Part shown: one piece after another, positions 1 to 11,867 of the stretch
How the letters are laid out: each line of letters begins with the position of its first letter
Position numbering within the stretch: the stretch's first letter is position 1
From: Thereva unica
Taxonomy: Eukaryota; Arthropoda; Insecta; Diptera; Therevidae
Direction: 5' to 3'
Assembly: GCA_949987705.1 (NCBI GenBank)
Contig: OX465283.1
Span: 4,506,207 to 4,570,206 of the forward strand
DNA: 64,000 nt
The notes under the pieces: generated by a model
Database searches by the model: none
The model's input: only the letters and a program-made list of their open reading frames with translations
What the model was told of the DNA's origin: nothing
Program-made: the position numbers and the translations under genes

Positions 1-899
1 CGAGATGCATATGGAAAAGTAGACTGCCAAGAGCGGGCTAGTCTTATTTTAATTCAGGCGTACCGTTTCTATTTCAGGTGAAATGCAGACGTTTTGACGT
101 GTGTGTGCCTGTTGCAGCACTCGAGTCGATCACAGAAACTGAGGCGCAGCCGAATCGATCGAATAACAGAGGAACAACTGTTCTGGGACTAAGGAGCCTA
201 AGAATAATTAGAGAAACACCCAGACTCACTCAAGTTAAAGAAGAGAAGGGAAACTGATCATATTTGGATTATTTGAAATGAGCTGGCCACACTTTAGTGA
301 AGCAACACAAAACTATAAGAAGCTCAATGTTCCGGTAATCAAGGAAGTAGCATAGGTAGAGTATATCGTAACTTAACTAACCATTCTGTTTTGATTTTTG
401 TAATATTCATGATCTGCATTCGAATTTAGTCTCTGTTGTGTGCCACCTCCTTCTAAACTCCTCCTCTTCTTGTACTAAGTGAAACCCCAACTCTGACCTT
501 AATACTAATTTTGATCGATATCAGGGGTCTGGGTTAACCTTAGTGTTCATCGCTTTCATCCGTAGGGAACCATATATCAAAAGCGACTTTGGTCTCTTAG
601 AGATGTATAAGAGTCCAAATGTTAGGAACGAAGCTTTTACTGCCACTTTCCATGCTATTTTTGAACGGATCTCCTCCCCATATAACTTGTAAGCCAAATG
701 AACTACTGTCTCATTAGCAAAACCTGTACCGACCCTCTTATGTCTCACTGACGATGTGAATTTAACGGCTGACCCATATTTTAGCATGACTTTAAGCGAG
801 GATCTGCCAAATAAAGGGTATTCTCTTGAGAGGCAAGCTCCTCCTCCAGCCGCCAGCGTAAGCTACCAACTACATATCTTACTATCGGCTCCGCCTTGA
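1..899. other. No gene recognised
   Basis: I see no supported gene. Bases 26-78 contain a phrase (GCGTACCGT beside T-rich runs) that resembles the imperfect repeats at 49400-49565, so this may be the edge of the same dispersed repeat. Confidence 0.4.
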
Positions 900-1010
900 A
901 TACCTTTCGTTTATCTGGACTGGTGCTGGTGTGATGCACTGTGCGTTTGAACTCTTGAATGTTGTAGGAGTTCGAAAATACCGAATGAGTATGGTTGTCC
1001 CACAGAATTT
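900..1010 (-). mobile_element. Jockey-like non-LTR retrotransposon, ORF2 C-terminal scrap
   Basis: The reverse strand reads SNSYNIQEFKRTVHH, the same C-terminal motif as NSYHIQEFKCRVQH in the longer copy near 20300. It is a small fragment without the 3' UTR hairpin seen in other copies of this family. Confidence 0.55.
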
Positions 1011-1789
1011 TTCGTCTTTAGCGTGCGCGCAAGAGGAATCAATGGTTAATCTGGTTTTGCGAGTATAAGATTGCCGTGGAGGTAAGAGAGCCTTTACTTT
1101 GTTGGAGCTATCACAATGTTAATAGAGGTAGAATTTTGTCAGGTAATTCTGAGCTCGTACAATTTAAGAATTCATCGTCGTCTCAAGGCTCATCACCATA
1201 TACTTCTGCACCCCCAGGTACTCTTGCTTATGTTATTCTATCTTTCAAACAAAGCTTACTAAGCCATGACCTGGGTAGGTATTAGGTCGATTAAGTGTGG
1301 GAACTAGCGGTGACTGTGATATGTCACCTTTGATTAACATGATTAACAGGTAACCTACTTTTGTCACTTTTGATTGATAAGTGACCTACTTCTGTCAATT
1401 TTTATAAACGTGTATTTACTCTCATCTTATTCAAGGACTCATCCTCCTTAAAGTGAGCACTACAGCTCTTCTGATATCCGTACCTACATAGTTAGAAACA
1501 TATTAAGTAACCAGCCGAAGGTGAGCTGCTTGACGCAATTTATTATAAAAAGTTAAGTAGTTTAGAGATAACCCATAAAGGGCGCACGTTTTGTTCACTG
1601 TAAGCTGTAAGGAGCAAAACATACCGAGCATTGGATATGTAGGTTCACCTTAATAGCCTATAACAAGAAGTTGAGACTGTCCAAAAGAATTGCCTAGGAA
1701 ACACTGTGAGAGCATTCAGACTCAGGCGTCTAGACTCCAAAAGCTACTTTCCAAGGACTCCTGCAACGGAGTGAGCCTTCTCTAAATGG

Positions 1790-3640
1790 AGGATGGCTCC
1801 TACACCTTTAACCATGAATAAACCTTGAGGTACGCGCTCACCGAGTACTTTCTAGGGTCAATCCTCCAGACCGATAATCCATTGGATGCTGGGTGTAGTC
1901 ATAGGACCATCCCACACCGTTATTCCCGGGGTCTTTTTGAGAACATCTTCGACCATAACAAGGTTAAATGGGCAGCGGCCTCTTTTCAACCCTATAAGTC
2001 CCCGGGAGGAGATAGAATTTTTCCGGCACTCCTTCAGAAGTGCCTTAACCGGATTCTCGCCAACCTCTCTCGTTAGAGCCAGCTTTAACTAGGGATACAC
2101 TCCAACCATCTGGAGGAAAGTCGTGGTGGCTTTTACCCCAAAGAGGGCAACAGACCTTTATAGCTGTATAAATCGTACAGACCTATCAGCCTCTTTTCTC
2201 TTGAAAACGATGGAAAGGCTGCTAGATCTTCATATTAAGTGCAAGCTGGAGTTCTCCCTTACTCTACATAGCTCCCAGTTCGCTTACGCGTAGGGTAACA
2301 GAGAAGTTTAAAGATGGTGTACCACGGAGGCCTGCCAACCAAGCCAAACAAGGCTGCCCTGGTACCTTTCTCCAAACGCTATACAAAGTGGAGCTTTGTC
2401 CTATCTGTATCCAGGGTACCACAGTTGAGTACTCAGACTTAGTCAAATATTTGGGAGTAAAGTTAGACTAGAGACTGAACTGGAACGCCCATGAATAAAC
2501 AGGTTACGTCAATCCTCGAGTGCAGCAAAACTGCAACGGCTTGCTTGCCTCTCCATTACCGGAACTATGCGGACCTGTGCCACTGCTGCGATGGAGGCAA
2601 TCATTGGATTGACCCTTTTGCATATCTTCATTTGGAAATCCGCCGCCATAAGTGCCTTGAGACTTCAGACCCTATACAGTCAAAGGCCCTATACAGTCAA
2701 AGATATCCTTAACAATATCCCAAACATTTCCATTTCCCGCGTATCCGACCATATGGTTAGTTAACAGCGGTTCCAAAAGAAATTCAGGGCGATTATCCCT
2801 CTATCCCTCTATCGATCCTTCTGAGTTGGAGAAACTTATTCTTCCTGGGGATCCAAAACATCTCCACTGATTTACCGACGGGCCAAAGATGAATCAAGGC
2901 ACGTGCTGGTGTCGCTGGACTCAATTCCATGGTATCGATTGCGATCGGTGATTGGCCCTCCGTTTTCCAGACTGAAATACATGCAATTGTGACCTGCGCT
3001 AGGCTCAACCTTGAGAAAGGTTTGAAAGGCGCCAACTTTAAAATCTTAAGCCAAGCTGCCATCAAGGCACTCTCAACGTGGAAGTTTTCTTCCAAAATAG
3101 TTGCAGGGTGTTTTAACGTACTCCAGCGCCTGACCAGAAGAAATGAGGTCTCGCTCTGCTGGGTCCCCGGAAACTGGAGTATCGAGGGAAATGAGACCTA
3201 GGGGTCTGAGATGTTGGTTCAGGGCCCAGAACCCTTCTGTAGCATCTGTTGATCCATCTTCTAGTCCCTGATAGAGAAGTGGATTAAGGGACTAAACCTA
3301 GCCTATTCAGTCCGAGATCTTAGCTAAAGATCTTAGAAGACCCTTTGCCTTAATTGACACTATCACTTTAAACAGACCGGACCTAAGGCTGTTGGTGGGT
3401 ATTCTAACTGGCCTTGTAGGACTGCGGTATCACCTCCACAACCTAGGACGGTCTCAAGAGACAGAGTGCCGACTCTGCATAGAAGGCAATGAGACTTCCA
3501 CGCATACTCTTTGGAATGTCCTGCTCTAATCTGGCTTAGAAGAACAACGTTTACCAGAGAGTTTATGAGCCCTGATCAGCCCTTAAGACAAAAAAAACGT
3601 ATAATGCACTTGATTCGGTCTCTAGCTGAGAAGCCCTGGC
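1790..3640 (+). mobile_element. Decayed RNase H-bearing non-LTR retrotransposon (I/R1/LOA-like)
   Basis: This is the remains of ORF2 of a non-LTR retrotransposon, broken by frameshifts and stops. In order on the plus strand: a reverse-transcriptase segment near 1980-2080 (YKSPGGDRIFPALLQK), the next RT block near 2225-2290 (LHSSQFAYA), an RNase H region near 2865-3200 and a cysteine knuckle near 3463-3520 (CRLCIEGNE then H). The RNase H keeps the first Asp motif (FTDGPK) and the Glu motif (FQTEIHAI). The third catalytic position is lost, because SQAAIKAL follows without the usual SDS. The tail motif reads WVPGNWSIEGNET with Asn where His is normal. It cannot be active. The clade is an inference from these motifs. 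Confidence 0.8.
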
Positions 3641-3772
3641 GTAGCAATAAATGAATACGAAAAAGTTTCGGTATTACACAGTCGAAAATGACCACTAACT
3701 TGTTGTTAAAGCTTAATATTTTCCACAATAATCCACAACCTTAGGGGTGACTTTAGATTGCAAACTGACCCT

Positions 3773-4400
3773 TTTTTTTTTTTTTTTTTATGTGGCAGTG
3801 CTAAACTCAGGAATCACCCTTTGTACTACCAGTCCGTCATGTCGTTTGTCACGTCATGGTGCAATGTCTAGCAGCAAGCTTAGTACGGGGGGGGGAATAG
3901 GTTAAGGGTTATGGGGGAGTGGGGGGAATAGGTTAAGGGTTATGGGGGTGTGAAGGGGTGTTGAAGAAGGTGGTACCAGTACATAGACAGTGTGACGAGT
4001 AAGGAACGGATCGTGCTCCGCCTGGAATGATCACACAGTTTTATACTATCCATGGAGACAGATGGGGAGATGTTGAAAGTAAGACAGTAGGAAGCATTAA
4101 ATTCGACGCGTTTCTTGCGGCTTCAGTCAAGAAAAAGTTCAATGCCCCTTTTGATTGAATCATGCATACGTCCGGCATCGTATAGGTAATATGTCAACCG
4201 TGCTTGTAATACATTATTGCAGACGAAAGAGTATCGTTATCAGCAAAGCTGTGAACTGGGTTGGGGAGAATTGAAAGAAGGTCATTTGGAAAGATTAGAA
4301 ATAGAACAGGTGATAAAATTGACCCTTGGGGAACTCCGCGCTCTTCAAATCCAAGCATGATACCTAAACTGCTACGATTGTGTTACCGGAACTCACATAT
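3773..4400 (-). mobile_element. Jockey-like non-LTR retrotransposon fragment with 3' end
   Basis: On the minus strand the RT palm block reads GVPQGSILSPVLFLIF, followed by SFADNDTLS, where the usual FADD is FADN. Then comes a decayed C-terminal part, and the family 3' UTR hairpin at about 3795-3880. A T-run at 3773-3789 is the poly(A) tail read from the other strand. The 5' end is truncated. The element is inactive. Confidence 0.72.
3889..3955. repeat. Short G-rich tandem repeat
   Basis: About two copies of a unit containing AATAGGTTAAGGGTTATGGG, flanked by G-runs, sit inside the 3' part of the jockey-like fragment. Confidence 0.7.
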
Positions 4401-4639
4401 GGGTCCTCGACTTGGGGGCAAACAAGACTTTGTTCTACTAACAGTGTTAGAGAGCAAACCCTTTGTGAAATGTTTATACTCTGATGACCCAACAATTAAG
4501 AGATCTAACAGCGAACGACGGAAAACCTTCTTCGTTTAGTACCAGAACGGCCAGGAATTATGAATGACCTCTGGTTAGCATCGGCTCGGTTCAGCTGAGA
4601 GAGGCTAATACCAGATTAATCAATATCTTAGACTAGAGG

Positions 4640-6115
4640 TCATATTACATAAGGCGCCTTAACACCAGACCGAATATTTCACCCCAAGTCTTTAAAGGGT
4701 TCAGCGCGAACAAATAAGGTTTTGATTTAGTGTTAATAAACAAGACTCGTGTGTCGTCTACTGCCTGTAAACACGACAAAATTCTGATGATACAATTTGT
4801 AATTTTTGCCAAAAAGATATATTTTTCCCTTTTTCTCCGTGCAAAAAAAAAAACTGGTAATGAAAAATAAATATTTGCACAAACTCGCTCCAATACAACT
4901 CTGGGGCGAAGAAAGGCGGCAGCCAGAAAAATCCCAGGAAACGCAAAATGATCCAAAAATTTATTCCAATTTAAAAATTATGTGACATTTCTGGTAACGA
5001 CAGATCCTGGCGAAAAATATTCAGAATTTTACGATGGCGAAAAATTCATGCAAAAAAGGTCTTCGCACCCATTTACTGCGCGCGATTCCTTATCCCCACC
5101 ACCGACCGAGTCAAGGATTTTAAAGGGAAAAGATTGCTGCCTTTTGCCCCCCCCCCCCTTTCCGGCTCCTTTCCTCATCATTTCATTCTTGTCGCTTTCA
5201 GGTCTATTCTCTGCGAGGAGTCTTCTCCTTGTTTATTGAAATCGAAAAGTTATCCCAAAAGGATCAATTTTTATGTACGCGATTATGTGTGTAAATTCAC
5301 CGTTGCCGCCGTACTCGTATATCCTTTTATCCAGTTTTATCAATTCTATCAAAGATTAAATGTGCTGACGATAACAGTTTCGAATGTATGGAAAGAAAAT
5401 TTTGTTCCTTGTGTATTTTTTTTCGGGGGGGGGGATGCCGCCGCCTCACTTTCTCCTTCCGGCTGGGGGTTACTTTCTTCTCGTGCGTTGTTCCATGGCC
5501 CTTGTTTCCTGTGGGCCCATCTGGTAAATATGGTGCGGTATGAAGGAAATGGGCGCTCCTTGTGTATTAAGAGAATTCGTGTGATGTCAGCATCATTGAA
5601 GGGGTTAAAACCTTAAAGGGAAGGAATCTTTTTTCAATGGAATAGTTATAACGTCGATAAACGTAATTTTTCGTTCTTTAATAGGACCTTAATTTTAATA
5701 TTAAAGTAGTCCTTCCAGCTCGGGTCGATATGCGGTGATTTAAGTACTGGGAATGTCCTTAAAGTGGCTCGGGTTTTATTTCCTAGAATCAAGATTATCA
5801 CTGCTGGAGATCTTTGATAAGATAGACGTTCTATAGATAGAGAGAGCAAAGTTCCCGGAATTGGTTTTTCTAAAGTGGACAGTAATTTTTAGGTTTTCTT
5901 TATAACCCAACAATTACAGAAATCCTCAGTTCTGCTGTAAATTCCATGGAAGCTGAATTTTTGCGGAGTCCTTTCTCCTAAAAATCTAATAAAATCTCGA
6001 GAAATACCCTATTTCAAAACCCTGTGCAATTGGTGGGGTATTTTGCAGAAACTTGTATTAAACATTTCTGAACAAAACCCCAATTTACTTTATTAAATTA
6101 CTTCACAAAACTAAA
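4640..6115. other. No gene recognised
   Basis: The stretch is A/T-rich with C-runs near 5147 and G-runs near 5425. Open frames here (up to 160 codons at 5134-5616) have low-complexity composition and no recognisable domain. Confidence 0.4.
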
Positions 6116-6120
6116 TATCT

Positions 6121-6235
6121 TTTTATGTGGGAAATCTTAGTTCAGGAATCGCACTTTGTACTACCAGTCCATCATGTTCTTGGTTACATCTTGATACAAT
6201 GTCTTGTAGTAAGCTTACTACGGGGATAGAATTGT
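6121..6235 (-). mobile_element. Jockey-like 3' UTR hairpin copy
   Basis: It contains the diverged family phrase (CACTTTGTACTACCAGTCC then GTAGTAAGCTTACTAC) seen at the 3' end of the longer jockey-like copies. No coding sequence is attached. Confidence 0.6.
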
Positions 6236-6364
6236 TTTGGGGCTATTAGCATAGCCGGTGAATAATGAAGGTATGGTGGGTAGCAGTACCCACCTGGAAA
6301 ACTCCGGTTATTTTACCCACCCTGAAGTATACTCAATTTATATAAAATCCACTATTCCTAGAAG

Positions 6365-7056
6365 CAGTGGCGTAGATAGCTTTCAGCCATGGGGGGGGGG
6401 GGGATATGACTTAGTATAAAATTAAAAATAAATAAATTTTTCTTCCGAAATTCTGTTTTTGATAAGCTGAAATTTCGTGAGTAGCTTCCTTTTGACGCCT
6501 AACTTTTCTAATTGCGAAAATTCTCGATAGTGGTTCCTAGTGAAACGCATAGGCGTTAAAGATGTCGGGTTTGGTGATTGCAAAAATACTATTAGTAAAT
6601 ATTTGTTAGATAAATTAAGAGATACCGTTATAAAGAACTCAAAAAAGTTTGTCGTAAAAAATTGATGGTCCAACCGAAAGGTCGCCCACCATCAACATGT
6701 GCAAGTAACTAATTAAATTAAATTGTAAAAAATTTAAATAAATTGGAAAAAATTAGTAAAAAATTGAATTAAATTATATGTATGTATATATTCACATCAT
6801 AGAAAATATTCTTGGAAAAATTAGAGCAAAAAATCTAACTTTCGGGTTTTTTTTGACAATTCATTTATGACTTCGTCAGCTGTGATTCCAATGTTACGAT
6901 GAATTTTTACACATACATAGAATCAAAAGAGGTGCTGGTGCTTTAAAAATTTCATGTACATATACTTAAATACTTAGATACGAAGACCTTTATTTTCGTA
7001 AGTCCATGGGGGGGGGGATTGATCCCCTTGATCCCCCCCCCCTATCTACGCCACTG
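6365..7056. mobile_element. Non-autonomous hAT-like DNA transposon, 692 bp
   Basis: The ends are perfect 15-bp terminal inverted repeats, CAGTGGCGTAGATAG. They are flanked by a perfect 8-bp target duplication, CCTAGAAG, at 6357-6364 and 7057-7064. Both ends carry G/C runs just inside the TIR. An 83-codon open frame on the minus strand (6422-6673) shows no transposase motif. An 8-bp duplication with CAG...CTG ends is typical of hAT elements. Confidence 0.88.
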
Positions 7057-7100
7057 CCTAGAAGATATGTAAAAAAATGTCCATGATTCGCCAAGTTCAT

Positions 7101-7380
7101 ATTTGTTTTACAACCATTTTTTTATTTTATCATTTTCAAATTAATAATTATCTGATTGCTTGGCATTTTTTCTAGCCCAGACTGTGATCGTCTAGAAATT
7201 AAAAATTATGTGAGAGCAGCTGAAATTTTACATCGAAGTGAAATTATCTCTCTCTCGCTGCCTCTCGCTGATGGGCAGACAAAAAAATGCTCTCATATAA
7301 TTTTTCATTTCTAGACGATCACAGTCGGGGCTAGAAAAAATGCCAAGCCATCAATAAGATAAATGTTAATCTCAGAATGT
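7101..7380. mobile_element. Foldback element, copy 1
   Basis: The left arm includes TTGGCATTTTTTCTAGCC followed by the GACTGTGATCGTCTAGAAAT block. The right arm is its inverse, ending in GGCTAGAAAAAATGCCAA. The arms extend outward on the left to a TTTTACAAC block near 7108. The right arm stops near 7380, so this copy is truncated there. The same arms occur in the larger copy at 50160-50600. Confidence 0.8.
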
Positions 7381-7559
7381 AAGAGAGCAAGAAGTAAGAG
7401 TAAGGAATTTTAAACGGCGCAATTTTTAAAAGAAGCATGACCAAATACTGGTACCCAGGTTATGGATATTCTTCGCTAGTTTCCTGATAGAAAATCGGCG
7501 GCCATCTAGAGATGATCAAAACTCTGTGGAAAGTAAGAGAAAATTTTTAGTGGCTCCAT

Positions 7560-8170
7560 ATGAAGGACGACGTCCAGGAATGGTGTTACAAATGCATAAA
7601 CTGCACCCCATTCGGAATAGCAGCACGAACCCATACCATAGCGATCATGTCACTTTGACAACTACGATATAGAAATTAGATTTGTTCGATCGCAGTAGTT
7701 GTCTGCAGAAAGTGTACCTTCAAATAAAGTCATATATTCTATGCCTTTTTGAGAGTCGCTGCGTAAAAGCTTTCGTGGGTCTTCCTTAGTAAGGCCAGCA
7801 TTCCCAGCAACAGATAGGGGCAACCGTTACTTCACCCGGAATAAGATGGAAACCGCATCATTGACGAACATCTAAGAAGGGTAGTTAACGACCATCAGCG
7901 TGATTGGTAAAGCTATGTTATGACATACAGGACAGCTATCCACAGTTCTACAAGTCAGACGCCTGCAAAGATGGTCTTCGGAAAGAGATTACGCTACCAG
8001 ATGATTTAAAGTTTAGAATCACTCCAGAAATAAGTCAACCTTTCAGTGAATACTCCTCTGCACTATGAACGAAGTTAACGGAGATATATGAAATCGTCCG
8101 GGGAAACCTGCCAGCGACAGGATGAAGACTCGGTATGACCTGGATTTATCGAAGGCGATCGACATATTTA
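7560..8170 (+). mobile_element. Gypsy-type LTR retrotransposon integrase remnant
   Basis: Interrupted reading frames give MKDDVQEWCYKCINC, part of an HHCC-type integrase zinc finger. Further on come VNDHQRDW, YRTAIHSSTSQTPAKMVFGK and a SEYSSAL-like segment, which are the C-terminal integrase landmarks of Gypsy elements. Many stops and frameshifts show it is dead. The catalytic core between these blocks is mostly lost. Confidence 0.72.
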
Positions 8171-8275
8171 AAGGCATTGCAACGCACGCAGGAGTTTACT
8201 AGTATTAAATAAATTAATGAAAATCGCTTATTTCAACTTCCTAAATTTTCCTCACGCACGTGGCTCCCAATAAAT

Positions 8276-8294
8276 TGGTGGCAGCGATGGGATT
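8276..8294 (+). other. Possible primer-binding site (tRNA-Leu type)
   Basis: TGGTGGCAGCGATGGGATT would be complementary to the 3' end of an insect tRNA-Leu, a common LTR-retrotransposon primer. It follows a stretch ending in CCAATAAA, about 100 bp after the integrase remnant. A near-identical site is at 62996. No LTR pair was identified, so this is tentative. Confidence 0.4.
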
Positions 8295-8449
8295 TCACCA
8301 ATAAAATAATAAAAGAAAGACGAGTTTGTTAGCGACGATAACAAATGGCGGGGCACGAAGTTTCCAGCAATTTAAACGGTATGTTAAAGGCATTATGGCG
8401 GCTGATAATTCCCCTATGCCAGCCACTGGTCCTGGAAGCTAAACTTTCG

Positions 8450-9120
8450 GTCGATCATCACTCCTAAGTACCCAATGCGCGAAGCAGATCATACAAGGAC
8501 GCAATGTCCTATCAACTCACTTCCTTTCTCCAGAGAACGATTGCGAAGGGTGTAGACAAGAATACTGTGGAGGGCAATACAGCTAACCCACTTAATCCGA
8601 GTCAATTTGCCTACCAGCTGGGCAGATCCCTAGAGATTAGTGCTAGTGAGAGATATCGCGAGCTCCCTCCGGAACAAGGAAATCATTTTCTGCGCTTTCG
8701 GCGAAAATTCAAGGTGCGTTTGGCTGCGTTACATTTCACGCAACTAATGGAGCCGAAGCAAAAACGGCCATTGACCCCCCCGCATCATCAAATGGATCAC
8801 GTCGTTTCTCAAGAGTAGATTGATAACTACGGATGGCAGATCGGTTACCAAAGGTTGCCCTCAAGGAGGCTTTCAATCGCATATTTTATGGTCAATCGTA
8901 ATCGATGAACTCCTTGTCGACCCGAATAAACCAGGGCTTCAAAATAACGACACATTCAGATGATATCGTCATAAAAATCATCGTTGGCAATGGCGGAACC
9001 CTCTTGAATGTTACATAAGCCGTTCTGTCATACATCGTGCATGGCATGACCCTGAATGAAAATCTTTCCTGAAAACTCCATATTAAGAGATTAGCTGCCA
9101 AAGCAAGTCCATCTCTTCAT
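8450..9120 (+). mobile_element. RNase H-type non-LTR retrotransposon, RT fragment
   Basis: The plus strand keeps LNPSQFAYQLGRSLE (compare LHSSQFAYA in the element at 1790), then VTKGCPQGG, WSIVIDELLVD and SDDIVI, which is a degenerate YADD catalytic box. Frames shift between the blocks. The RNase H part is not present here. Confidence 0.7.
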
Positions 9121-9129
9121 ATCAGACAT

Positions 9130-11065
9130 TAATTTTGAGCCAAAACCTGGGGTTCAAACCCAGGTTATTAATTTGGTTAGCCATGACGGTATGCGTCTAT
9201 TGCATGGTGGGTCAAGTGTTCACATTTGCGTGTTGGTCAAGACCAAGCAAAAGGGTAGTGACATTCAGCATACCAAAGTTTAATGGCTGGCTTGTCTCGG
9301 TATCGTGCGAAAGGTACCTGTCTTTCTGCGGCTATGCAAACCCCACTGAAGTCTACTGACTAAAGAGCCTCTGACGGGGCCGCTAAGTCTACGAGGGCTG
9401 TTCCCCTTAAAGCCAGCAGACCTTGTAGATCACCTATAGATTCTCAAGAAATGGAACCTGGCTCGCATTATCCGATGTCATGTCTGCCTGTCTGGACTTC
9501 GACAAATCTTTACCTGCTTATCGCCATAAACGGCTCGAATAGTAGGGAAATCATAGTTACATACCTGGTAAGTTGCTGTGAGTCGATTTCGTATTTTGTT
9601 TTTCTTTTATCAGTGTATTGGTATTGGAATCCCACCGCTGCCACCATTTGTTGTGAGCCACCAATTCGAGATTTTAATGAAAAATTATAAGAGGTAGGTC
9701 CAGAAAGGCCGGCGTTTTGATATTTGGACTGGTTTTTTTATAACTACACATAGATCTAGGGTGCTCATCAAGCTAGAAGATTCATTCAAATCAACAAAGC
9801 TAAGGAGTTTGTCCGCTTATCCGAATCTCGATGGACCTTTGAACTGAAGCCGTGCTGGTTTGTCATTTACGATTAGGTTAGATTCTAGGTACCCACTCCA
9901 GAGGCCTCGTCCACTTGAATTAAGCACATTAACATCCCCATAAAATCATCAAAATCAAATGTAATACTAAAACTTTCCGCAGGGAGCGTGCATCGCCACA
10001 ATTATCATAACTCAAATTCAATTGAGTCCATATTTTATCCACAGTTCATTATTTTCTCCTTAGATGTATTTCACAGAACCAGCGCCGAAAGCCATTAGCA
10101 CCCTTAAATTTTTATATAAACACAACATCGCAATACTGCACACTACCCCTCCGCACCACCCCAAAACTATAGGCACTTATGAACTATGAGCACTTAAAAG
10201 TTTCGCATGGTACTTAGTTGCTCGGTGTATATACAATCTGGGGATGTTTTTTTCCTCCCGTCTTTTTGTCGAAAAGGGTGGCTGGAGGGGAGTTCTGTTG
10301 GGGTGGCAGAGGCTACAAAATAGCATCATAAATATACCAAACGGCGGGTGAAAAAAAGCAGCAACAACAACAGCATAAAGCATTCCACGCCCCGTCTAAA
10401 ATTAGTACTTAAGTGCACGCTTAAGTCTCGTTGTGGGTGGTTAGATTTATGGGTCACTTACATTACATTTAGGGTTGTAAATCTGGCGCTTTTGGTGCTG
10501 ATTCATCACAGCGGACTTAACACTAACATCACATGAAATACTGCATTATAGGAGGGTTAAACTTTTTAATGTGTAACACCTACCGTGTCGTCGCCCGACG
10601 GATGTTTCTGGGTACACCTAGAGCGAAGGAGAGCATAACGTTAAGGGTGGCTTAGGTCTGGAGAGAAGATTTACTTAAAATTATTACGACTTATAATTTC
10701 ATGACAAATTTTGTTACATTTTAGTTGGAGTCGTGGATTAGCAGCTTGTTGGTAAAGGAAATGGACAGAAAACAGAAATAGAAAAACTTTTCGTCGGATA
10801 TTGTTGTATTTTGGCAAACAGATGGCGCTAGTTAATTAGAAGAACTGAACTGATATAAAATATGTTATTATTGATCGTTCTGATCGTGGGAATTTGTAAT
10901 GTCTTGCGTAAACTTGTTCTTCTGCTGAGATCGGTTGCTGCTATGTCTGGACTAGACGCTGTCCAAACTCTCTCAATTTTTGACGGGACATTAAAGAAGT
11001 GTGTAGTGTGACGTTGTCTTGATGGAAGATAACACCTTTCCTATTATTCAATTTAGGATGCTTTA
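9130..11065. other. No gene recognised
   Basis: I find no supported feature. Short open frames (at most 79 codons) lack domain signatures. Parts near 9760-9900 may be retrotransposon debris but cannot be assigned. Confidence 0.35.
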
Positions 11066-11079
11066 GTTCAATCGCCTAA

Positions 11080-11282
11080 CTTCGCCGTCGCGTCGTCTGG
11101 TCCCAAGTCCAGGGTGTGAAATGAGGAGGGTGGTCGACCTGCCGAATTGACCAAAATCGGGAAACCGAAGAAACTAGGCAAGAAACCGCATTTTTTAAAG
11201 CGGCACTGACAGCAGCGTATCCGTTGCGGGGTTGTCCCGCTCGAACCGCCAGCTAGCGGATCAAAGAAGAAGAAGAAGAAGT
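11080..11282 (+). repeat. GAA-tailed dispersed repeat, copy 1
   Basis: About 200 bp containing GCGGCACTGACAGCAGCGTA and ending in AGCTAGCGGATCAAAGAAGAAG-like simple repeats. The same sequence occurs in reverse at 12314-12395 and 61330-61506. A simple-repeat tail suggests retroposition, perhaps driven by the RTE-type elements seen elsewhere in the window. Confidence 0.75.
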
Positions 11283-11867
11283 TCAATTGTCTGGCGTAAT
11301 CTATCTCGTAGCCACAGTAAAGTTGATAACCAGTTCTCTGTCTAACTGAGTACCTCATAGTGGAGGATTCTCTTCTTGTCCCACTACACACAAACATACC
11401 AACCTTTTTCGAACGCTTATAACGACTCACTCACACCGTGTTCGGATAGAACTTTGTAAATTTATAGACATTAGTAATGTACATCAAATTGTGCATGACC
11501 CAATGACAGTTCCTGACCTTCCAAGTTAAGGACCACATCTCCTTGACCAATTCTTTATATCTCATCCAACGAAGTACTCTGTCGCAGTTTCGTTAATTCA
11601 CCCCTCGGCATTTCGTACAACTGCTTATTGAGCGCTATTTCGCTATTCCAAACCAAATTTTGCACCGCGATCAAACCAACTAAAAGGACTATGGGACATA
11701 ATGGGAAACCAATTGGCTGGGCTTACTTACTTTTTGCAATACACTGACTAGAACCTGTATTGCTTTTCGCCTCGAACTCTTCCCTCGCCGACACTGCTTT
11801 GCCATATTCTGCTTCCAAGTGTTCGACACCTTCAATGGGCAGGGTCTCCTTCAGGGCTCGCGGGGAG

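Noticed and set aside
5134..5616. 160-codon plus-strand frame
   Set aside because: It crosses C-runs and G-runs and has no domain or splice context. Probably chance.
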